NCBI GenBank assembly: GCA_014304965.1
Contig: JACRTZ010000043.1
Span: 1-12,133, forward strand
From: Vulcanimicrobiota bacterium
GTDB taxonomy: Bacteria; Vulcanimicrobiota; Vulcanimicrobiia; Vulcanimicrobiales; Vulcanimicrobiaceae
Direction of reading: 5' to 3'
Length of the DNA: 12,133 nucleotides
Shown here: positions 1-3,996 of the stretch, piece after piece
How positions within the stretch are numbered: position 1 is the first letter of the stretch
Layout of the letters: each line of letters begins with the position of its first letter
Notes under the pieces: model-generated
What the model saw: the letters and a program-made list of their open reading frames with translations, nothing else
Databases searched by the model: none
What the model was told of the DNA's origin: nothing
Program-made: the position numbers and the translations under genes

Positions 1-100
1 TCCCGTATCCGAACGGCGCGCACACGAGCGTAACGCGCCGCGTCGCGGCGGCCTCGAACGCGGCCTTCAGACGGGGGCGGGGAACGTACGTCTGTGACAT
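1..100 (-). CDS. N-terminus of a MalT/LuxR-type (LAL) ATP-binding transcriptional regulator (partial)
   Basis: The gene runs leftward out of the window, so only the first 33 codons are seen. The start is the ATG at 100-98, with purine-rich AGGAATGAGAG just upstream. The visible protein begins MSQTYVPRPRL and continues to VTLVCAPFGYG. This is the typical opening of the large LAL (MalT-like) regulators: a P-R-x-R-L segment, a basic helix, then a beta-strand leading into a Walker A loop that would be completed just beyond the window edge. Known members have an N-terminal STAND ATPase, a middle TPR-like sensor domain and a C-terminal LuxR helix-turn-helix; none of that can be checked here. Its upstream region carries the same promoter-like element as the two S53 peptidase genes, which suggests co-regulation or that it controls them. 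Another AAA/STAND ATPase with the same opening is the alternative. Confidence 0.6.
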   Translation of the reverse strand, partial: MSQTYVPRPRLKAAFEAAATRRVTLVCAPFGYG

Positions 101-156
101 CTCTCATTCCTAAGTACGTCCGTTTCGCAAGCGAGCGAGAGCGGGCGACGGCCGAG

Positions 157-172
157 TGTGACGACGATCACA
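157..172. promoter_or_regulatory. Perfect CRP-consensus palindrome in the leader of the LAL-type regulator gene
   Basis: The 16-mer TGTGACGACGATCACA matches the CRP-family consensus TGTGA-N6-TCACA exactly in both half-sites. It lies 57 nt upstream of the regulator ATG. It is downstream of the putative extended -10 at 218-223, so if that promoter is used the palindrome would sit near +46, a position more compatible with repression than activation. The binding protein is unknown. Confidence 0.5.
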
Positions 173-217
173 CGCCGCGCAAATGCGGGCGCCGGATTTG
201 TCGCAAACTCTCCCTTG

Positions 218-252
218 ATGCTACCAGAACGGTGCGGCGGAACGCAGTGACG
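218..252 (-). promoter_or_regulatory. Shared promoter element, copy upstream of the LAL-type regulator
   Basis: On the minus strand this reads CGTCACTG, exactly 16 nt, then TCTGGTAGCAT. The same two blocks at the same spacing occur before both peptidase genes (1933-1967 and 3696-3730). TGnTAGCAT resembles an extended -10 element. No good TTGACA-like -35 is present, so CGTCACTG could be an activator site or a -35 for an alternative sigma factor. Predicted transcription would start near 211, giving a leader of about 110 nt that contains the CRP-like palindrome. Confidence 0.5.
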
Positions 253-285
253 CCGCGCACGCTCGCGAACGTGAGGACAGAATGG

Positions 286-326
286 AAAAAGCCGCCCCCG
301 CCCATCCGTGGGCGGGAGCAGCTTTT
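286..326 (-). terminator. Intrinsic terminator after S53 peptidase 1 and peptide a
   Basis: A 16-bp stem (289-304 with 309-324, including G-T pairs) closes a CGGA loop and is followed on the minus strand by TTTTT. It begins 22 nt after the stop of peptide a. The stem and loop are nearly the same as those of the terminator at 2174-2223, so peptide and terminator were duplicated together. Confidence 0.85.
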
Positions 327-346
327 CGGGGTTTCCTCTGGTTAGG

Positions 347-382
347 TTAGACCGGCCAGACCGGCACTTCGATCTCCACCAT
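347..382 (-). CDS. Peptide a: 11-residue ORF MVEIEVPVWPV (conserved EIEVPVWPV tail)
   Basis: ATG at 382-380, TAA at 349-347. The product would be MVEIEVPVWPV, of which the last nine residues equal those of peptides c and d. The start lies one base after the TAG stop of S53 peptidase 1, in the +1 frame, so translation would most plausibly be coupled to the peptidase; there is no separate Shine-Dalgarno sequence. Compared with peptide c, the coding similarity continues for a few codons upstream of this ATG (a CTGCACT block), which suggests the ancestral peptide was longer and its front was overrun when the peptidase stop shifted. A strong terminator follows. The short length alone would be weak evidence; the case rests on the four-way conservation of the C-terminus with synonymous changes and different stop codons. 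Confidence 0.5.
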   Translation of the reverse strand: MVEIEVPVWPV

Positions 383-383
383 G

Positions 384-1895
384 CTAGTGCAGGTTCGAAG
401 CGAAGGCTGCGAGGCCGTAGGGAGCGCCGAGCCCGGAAGGCCCGTCATATCCAACTCCGCCGTTGCAGAGGTAGCTCGGCGAGCAATTGCCGTTCGATCC
501 GGAGATCGGGTGGAGCGATTGCGCGTGAACGTAGAGCTGCGACGGATCCTTCATGTGCGGGGTCGTTCCTGCCAGGGCATACATCGCGGCGACGATCGGC
601 GCGCCGACGCTCGTTCCGCCGAACACGTTCCAGCCGCCGTTGTAGCTCGTGAACGCCATCACGCCTGTCGCCGGGTCGGCGAGAATCGCGATGTCGTTTG
701 CGGTGCGCATCGCGCAGCCCGCGTCGGTTTGCCACGACGGCTTCTTGAAGAGCACGCTGCAACCGCTGCCCGTGCCCGACCAGACGGTCGGAGCGGCGAA
801 GCTGCCATCGCCCTTCTGATGGATGGTCGTGCCGCCGACGGAAACGACCGATTCGATCGAAGCCGGGTAGCTGACCCCGTAGCCGTGGTCGCCGGCGCCG
901 GCCGTGATCGCCATATCGCTCTTGCGATAATGTCCCGCGAACGAGATCATCTTCGCCTGGTCGGTCGCGGGCTGGTTTTCCGGAATCGCATAGGAGTTAC
1001 TAATTGCGACCGGATGGTAGCCGGCTGCCGTGTCGACCGATTCGGCGAGGTCCTGCGCCTGGTCCGATTTCGCCTGAACGACGACGATCTTACAGAGCGG
1101 GCAGACTGCCGAAATCATTTGCGTATCGAGCGCCGTTTCCGCAGACCACGACGAGGGCGCCATGTGCTGCTTACCATCGCCGAGGTTGACTCTGATCGTG
1201 AGGCAGCCGCTCGCAACGCTGCACGGCGGCAATCCGTACGCTGCGCGATAGACCGCCAGGTCGCTCTCGATGTTCCGATCCACGAACGCGGTAACGATCG
1301 CGACGGTCTTACCGGCGCCGGCACTCGCAGCCGTGGAAGCAATTCCGTACATCGCTTGGATGTGCGGCGGCCCATAGCCGGGGAAGAGTTGCGGGCTGGT
1401 GCCCTTCGGGATCGAGGCGATCGGATTATTGACGAAGCCGCCGCACTTCGAAACCGGCCCACGGTCGGGCTGCGGCGTCGTTAACGGATTGGGCATGTGA
1501 TCGGGCTGCGGGGTCACGTATGCCGTCGGCGCGTAGCTCGACGATCTTCCGTCCGAACTCCCACTACTAGGGCTCGGCGTCGGCGTCGGAATACTCGCCA
1601 CCGTCGGACTGTCCTCGCGATCGCCGGACGAAACGATTGGTCTATAGTCGTCGTTTTGCGTCGTTGCGCAAACCGGAAACGCCGACAGGCTTACCGGAAA
1701 CGCCGAGAGCGAAACCGGAAACGCCGAGAGCGTCGACGGGAATGCCGTGAGGCTCAACCCGTGCAGCGCAAATCCGGCGGTATTCTGCGCGGCGGCCTGT
1801 GGCGTCGGCGCAAGTTGCATGCTCCCGTTATGTGAACATGCGCCCAGAGCGATGGTCATAACCATCGCGCCGGAAAGCAAAATGGGTGAGCGCAC
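384..1895 (-). CDS. S53 family (sedolisin-type) serine-carboxyl peptidase, lipoprotein; copy 1
   Basis: 503 residues from a GTG start at 1895-1893, chosen because GGAGG lies 7 nt upstream and the same GTG and Shine-Dalgarno occur in copy 2. Residues 1-20 form a lipoprotein signal ending LGAC with lipidated Cys20. Residues 47-76 carry four heptads of the AFPVSLS type; about 83-155 is a Pro/Ser/Thr-rich linker; the catalytic domain starts near 170. The S53 catalytic set is visible: Glu253 and Asp257 (E-x3-D in SAETALD), the oxyanion Asp336 (GAGDHGYG) and nucleophile Ser429 (GGTSVGAP). The C-terminal GYDGPSGLGAP, with Asp484, resembles the family's calcium loop. S53 enzymes are acid-active endopeptidases and usually carry a large N-terminal propeptide; none is recognisable here. 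The protein would be tethered outside the cytoplasmic membrane. It has its own promoter element (1933-1967) and is followed by peptide a and a terminator. Confidence 0.9.
   Translation of the reverse strand: MRSPILLSGAMVMTIALGACSHNGSMQLAPTPQAAAQNTAGFALHGLSLTAFPSTLSAFPVSLSAFPVSLSAFPVCATTQNDDYRPIVSSGDREDSPTVASIPTPTPSPSSGSSDGRSSSYAPTAYVTPQPDHMPNPLTTPQPDRGPVSKCGGFVNNPIASIPKGTSPQLFPGYGPPHIQAMYGIASTAASAGAGKTVAIVTAFVDRNIESDLAVYRAAYGLPPCSVASGCLTIRVNLGDGKQHMAPSSWSAETALDTQMISAVCPLCKIVVVQAKSDQAQDLAESVDTAAGYHPVAISNSYAIPENQPATDQAKMISFAGHYRKSDMAITAGAGDHGYGVSYPASIESVVSVGGTTIHQKGDGSFAAPTVWSGTGSGCSVLFKKPSWQTDAGCAMRTANDIAILADPATGVMAFTSYNGGWNVFGGTSVGAPIVAAMYALAGTTPHMKDPSQLYVHAQSLHPISGSNGNCSPSYLCNGGVGYDGPSGLGAPYGLAAFASNLH
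1670..1753 (-). repeat. Four 21-bp tandem repeats encoding AFPVSLS heptads in S53 peptidase 1
   Basis: Four in-frame 21-bp units encode TAFPSTL/SAFPVSL-type heptads ending in SAFPVC. The central units differ by only a few bases, which points to expansion by slippage or recombination. The array lies between the lipid anchor and the catalytic domain. The equivalent array in copy 2 is at 3424-3507. Confidence 0.85.
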
Positions 1896-1899
1896 TAGA
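1837..1899. repeat. 63-bp identical block shared with 3600-3662 (RBS-proximal and signal-peptide region)
   Basis: This block covers the start codon and the first 20 codons (the lipoprotein signal) and matches 3600-3662 base for base. Flanking bases through the Shine-Dalgarno add a further stretch with only two mismatches. The rest of the two genes has diverged far more, so this end has either been homogenised by gene conversion or is under strong constraint at the DNA or RNA level. Confidence 0.85.
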
Positions 1900-1932
1900 T
1901 ATCCTCCGTGAAAAATGATGGTGCTCGCAGCC

Positions 1933-1967
1933 ATCCTACCAGACAAAGGTCTTGCAGCGCAGTGACG
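1933..1967 (-). promoter_or_regulatory. Shared promoter element before S53 peptidase 1
   Basis: On the minus strand: CGTCACTG, 16 nt, TCTGGTAGGAT. TGGTAGGAT fits an extended -10. If it is one, transcription starts near 1926 and leaves a leader of about 31 nt before the GTG start. Spacing is identical to the copies at 218-252 and 3696-3730. Confidence 0.55.
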
Positions 1968-1985
1968 CGGTTAACACAAACCGGT

Positions 1986-2020
1986 TAAAAGCGAAGCGCC
2001 CCAGCCGAAGCCGAGGCACT
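1986..2020 (-). terminator. Intrinsic terminator after peptide b
   Basis: An 11-bp stem, including G-T pairs, closes a TTCG tetraloop (1995-2020) and is followed by TCGCTTTT on the minus strand. It starts 16 nt beyond the TAG stop of peptide b. The T-run is shorter and more interrupted than in the other three terminators of the module, so it may be leaky towards peptidase 1. Confidence 0.65.
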
Positions 2021-2036
2021 GCTCCAGCCTGGGTCG

Positions 2037-2090
2037 CTAGACCGGACAGATCGGAATCTCGATCTCTCCGGCTACCGTGACTCCATTCAC
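2037..2090 (-). CDS. Peptide b: 17-residue ORF VNGVTVAGEIEIPICPV (variant of the conserved tail)
   Basis: GTG at 2090-2088, TAG at 2039-2037. The tail AGEIEIPICPV aligns with AGEIEVPVWPV of peptide d; V to I changes are conservative, and Trp is replaced by Cys. In peptide d the ORF starts with an ATG two codons earlier; here that codon is AGG, so translation must use GTG, which lies 9 nt from the GGAGAGGGG Shine-Dalgarno rather than the usual 4-8. Like d, it is a stand-alone unit: CRP-type site, -10-like box, short leader, peptide, terminator. Loss of the ATG, the Cys and the weaker terminator together suggest a drifting or decaying copy, although a distinct specificity is possible. Confidence 0.5.
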   Translation of the reverse strand: MNGVTVAGEIEIPICPV

Positions 2091-2126
2091 ACGCCTCGTC
2101 CCCTCTCCGTCGGCTGGGATTGACGT

Positions 2127-2170
2127 ATGGTAACCATTCAGAGTGCTTCGTGTCCGTGATCCGCATCACA
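2127..2170 (-). promoter_or_regulatory. CRP-type site and -10-like box before peptide b
   Basis: The palindrome 2155-2170 reads TGTGATGCGGATCACG on the minus strand, identical over 16 bp to the site at 3940-3955 and close to the CRP consensus TGTGA-N6-TCACA. A TACCAT box at 2132-2127 would place the palindrome centre near -42.5, the class II activation position. The box itself is a poor -10 match. Confidence 0.5.
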
Positions 2171-2173
2171 CCA

Positions 2174-2223
2174 CAAAAAAAAATTAAAGCCGCCCCCGCC
2201 CATCCGTGGGCGAGAGCGACTTT
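2174..2223 (-). terminator. Strong intrinsic terminator after S53 peptidase 2 and peptide c
   Basis: A 17-bp stem (2186-2202 with 2207-2223, with some G-T pairs) and CGGA loop, followed on the minus strand by TAATTTTTTTTT. It lies 19 nt beyond the stop of peptide c and directly abuts the CRP-type site of the next unit. Confidence 0.9.
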
Positions 2224-2242
2224 CGGAGGTTCCCTGGTTACA

Positions 2243-2311
2243 TTAGACTGGCCAGACCGGTACTTCGATCTCGACGACAGTGCAGTGAAGTGCTTTCACG
2301 ACGCGCTTCAT
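2243..2311 (-). CDS. Peptide c: 22-residue ORF ending VVEIEVPVWPV
   Basis: ATG at 2311-2309, TAA at 2245-2243. The product starts MKRVVKALHC and ends TVVEIEVPVWPV: a short basic N-terminus, then the conserved tail. The ATG is 7 nt after the TAG stop of S53 peptidase 2, in the +1 frame, the same relation as peptide a to peptidase 1. There is no clear Shine-Dalgarno of its own, so coupling to the peptidase is likely. A small basic hydrophobic peptide of about 22 residues with the conserved information at its C-terminus is reminiscent in form of streptococcal SHP/ComS precursors, though I see no sequence homology to them. The reading frame is open further upstream inside the peptidase gene, but nothing supports an earlier start. 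Confidence 0.55.
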   Translation of the reverse strand: MKRVVKALHCTVVEIEVPVWPV

Positions 2312-2318
2312 CGCGGCG

Positions 2319-3658
2319 CTAGTGATGGGACGGGAGCGGTGGCCCAAAGGCTGCGATGCCGTACGGCACACCGTTGCCGGCGGGACCACTGAATCCGCTC
2401 CCGGCATTGCAAAGGTAGGCCGGCGAGCAAACCCCATTCGATCCCCTTATGGAGTATAACAGCGAAGCGTTCGCGTACAGGTTGGATGGGTCATGGACGT
2501 TCGTTGCGTTGCCCGACAGAGCGTAGAGCGCGGCGACGATCGGGGTTGCGACGCTGGTCCCGCCATATACGGCCCAGCCACTTTTCTTGTTTGTGTAGGC
2601 GATCACGCCTGTCTCTGGATCGGCGAGCGCCGCGATGTCGTTTGCGGTCCTGTTTTTGCAGCCCGTGTCGTGCTGATACGACGGTTTGCTAATGAATGCG
2701 GAGCAGCCGCTGCCGGTGCCCGCCCAGACGGTCGGTGCGGCGAACGTGCCGTCGGGCTTTTGCAGGACGCTGGTCCCGCCAACGGCAACGACCGTCGCGG
2801 CTGAGGCTGGGAAGTTCACGCCGTAGCCGGTGTCACCGGCGCCCGCTACGATGGCCATGCCATCGTGGTGGTAGTGATCTTTGAAATGCGTATTGTCTTC
2901 CGCTTCCGGGACGGCATACGAATTGCTGATCGCGGCGGGGTGCAGCGAAGCAGCTTTGTCCACCGCCGCCGCCAAGTCGCCGATGTTCGCCGAAAGCGCT
3001 TCGACAATCGTGATTTTGCAAAGCGGGCAGATGGCCGAGACCATCTCGACATCGATCGCGGTTTCCGCGCTCCACTGGTCGTCGGCTGCGGGAGCGCCAT
3101 TAGGGGCGATGATGGAGAGGCAGCCGTTCCGGGTCGAGCATTCGGGCAAACCGAATTTTTGACGATAAACCGAAAGGTCATCTTCCACGGTTCTATCGGC
3201 GAAGGCCGTCACGAGGCGACCGTTAGCCCGGCGCCCCGGGAATTTGCGATATTGGCGATGCCGTACATCGCCTGCAGATGGACGGGCTGATAGCCCGGCA
3301 AGTCGGCGTTCGGCGTATCGTCCGGAATTCTGCCGTTCTTCGGCAGTTTCACTTTATCGCCGCAACTCGCGGCTGATCCGCCCTTCGTGCCGGCAACAAC
3401 AATCGCGCTCGATTTGCTGTCGCAAACCGGAAACGCAGACAAGCTCACCGGGAAAGCCGAGAGGCTCACCGGAAATGCCGCCATCGTTACGGGAAAGGCC
3501 GAGAGACTCATCGCTTGTAGCGCGTGTCCCGCGGCAGCCTGTGATTGCGATGCCGACTGCGTCGCCGGCGAGAGTTGCATCGCTCCATTATTCGCGGAGC
3601 ATGCGCCCAGAGCGATGGTCATAACCATCGCGCCGGAAAGCAAAATGGGTGAGCGCAC
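2319..3658 (-). pseudogene. S53 family peptidase lipoprotein, copy 2, split by a one-base frameshift
   Basis: This is the paralogue of the gene at 384-1895, with the same GTG start (3658-3656), Shine-Dalgarno and lipoprotein signal ending LGAC. The first frame gives 149 residues (signal, four AFPV heptads at about 49-79, linker, start of the catalytic fold) and stops at TGA 3211-3209 right after GLTVAS. The remaining catalytic domain is open from GTG 3212-3210 for 297 residues. Alignment to copy 1 (KTVAIVTAF) shows one base missing around 3213-3217. Downstream of the break every catalytic residue is kept: Glu50, Asp54, Asp127, Ser220, numbered from the second start. The start and stop overlap as GTGA, so re-initiation might still yield an unanchored catalytic fragment. 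Ser replaces the calcium-loop Asp (GFSGPAGNG), a further hint of relaxed constraint. A sequencing error remains possible. Confidence 0.8.
3424..3507 (-). repeat. Four 21-bp tandem repeats encoding AFPV heptads in S53 peptidase 2
   Basis: Four in-frame 21-bp units encode LSAFPVT, MAAFPVS, LSAFPVS and LSAFPVC. The units have drifted more than those of copy 1 (1670-1753), but the AFPV core is kept in all four, which suggests selection on the peptide rather than recent slippage alone. Confidence 0.8.
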
Positions 3659-3662
3659 TAGA
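3600..3662. repeat. 63-bp identical block, partner of 1837-1899
   Basis: Second copy of the signal-peptide and start-codon block, base-for-base the same as 1837-1899. Confidence 0.85.
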
Positions 3663-3695
3663 AATCCTCCGTGAAAAATGGTGGTGCTCGGCTTG

Positions 3696-3730
3696 ATGCT
3701 AACAGAGCACTGCTCTCGATCACAGTGACG
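3696..3730 (-). promoter_or_regulatory. Shared promoter element before S53 peptidase 2
   Basis: On the minus strand: CGTCACTG, 16 nt, TCTGTTAGCAT. TGTTAGCAT fits an extended -10. Predicted transcription starts near 3689, about 31 nt before the GTG, as for copy 1. The 16-nt spacer sequence is not conserved among the three copies while both blocks and their spacing are. Confidence 0.55.
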
Positions 3731-3765
3731 CCACGCACGAGTGCGAACTTCGCCGCCGTTCCATA

Positions 3766-3800
3766 CAAAAAAGCGCCCCGGCAGGCTGCCGGGACGCTTT
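3766..3800 (-). terminator. Intrinsic terminator after peptide d
   Basis: A GC-rich stem of about 12 bp (AGCGTCCCGGCA pairing with TGCCGGGGCGCT on the minus strand) with a 3-nt loop, followed by a T-run. It starts about 23 nt after the peptide d stop. It isolates the peptide transcript from peptidase 2. Confidence 0.85.
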
Positions 3801-3822
3801 CGTTACCTTGGTTTCGCCGAGA

Positions 3823-3882
3823 TCAGACCGGCCAGACCGGAACTTCGATCTCGCCGGCCGTCGTGGGGTCGTTCACACGCAT
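3823..3882 (-). CDS. Peptide d: 19-residue ORF MRVNDPTTAGEIEVPVWPV
   Basis: This is the best-formed member of the peptide family. ATG at 3882-3880 follows GGAGAGGG with 4 nt between; TGA at 3825-3823. The gene stands alone as a complete transcription unit: a CRP-type palindrome, a TAAGAT -10-like box, a predicted leader of about 24 nt, 19 codons, then an intrinsic terminator. The polar N-terminal half leads into the conserved EIEVPVWPV-COOH tail, which is shared with peptides a and c and, in altered form, with b. There is no signal peptide. I do not recognise the family. By form it could be a secreted signalling peptide precursor, a ligand for the neighbouring regulator or protease, or a ribosome-arrest leader peptide. 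Confidence 0.65.
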   Translation of the reverse strand: MRVNDPTTAGEIEVPVWPV

Positions 3883-3912
3883 CGTTCCCTCTCCGTTGAC
3901 TGCGCTTGCTTT

Positions 3913-3955
3913 ATCTTAATCGTTGCGAAGCGCGCTGTACGTGATCCGCATCACA
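3913..3955 (-). promoter_or_regulatory. Class II CRP-type promoter of peptide d
   Basis: The palindrome 3940-3955 reads TGTGATGCGGATCACG on the minus strand. TAAGAT at 3918-3913 serves as a -10-like box; counting from it, the palindrome centre falls at -41.5, the exact position of class II CRP/FNR activation. Start would be near 3906. The half-sites are CRP-like (TGTGA) and not FNR-like (TTGAT). The site also lies upstream of the divergent cytochrome c gene and could act on both. Confidence 0.55.
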
Positions 3956-3996
3956 CGCCTACGGGGTCTTTCGGACCCGGCGACGTAGGTACGCGT

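Noticed and set aside
351..380. Conserved GACCGGCCAGACCGG block as a DNA-binding site or RNA element rather than coding
   Set aside because: Differences among the four copies fall at synonymous positions and at interchangeable stop codons, and the block does not form a conserved palindrome; a coding origin explains the pattern better.
381..1484. Long plus-strand open frame of 367 codons opposite S53 peptidase 1
   Set aside because: It is Arg-rich with no recognisable domain and lies antisense to a clear S53 catalytic domain; long antisense frames are expected at this GC.
2312..2437. Longer 64-residue version of peptide c
   Set aside because: The added 42 codons overlap the peptidase 2 C-terminal coding region in another frame, and peptides a, b and d have nothing comparable.
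3896..3924. Sigma-70 promoter for the cytochrome c gene (TTGACT with a downstream TAATCG)
   Set aside because: The spacing is 15 nt and the -10 match is poor; I could not defend it.
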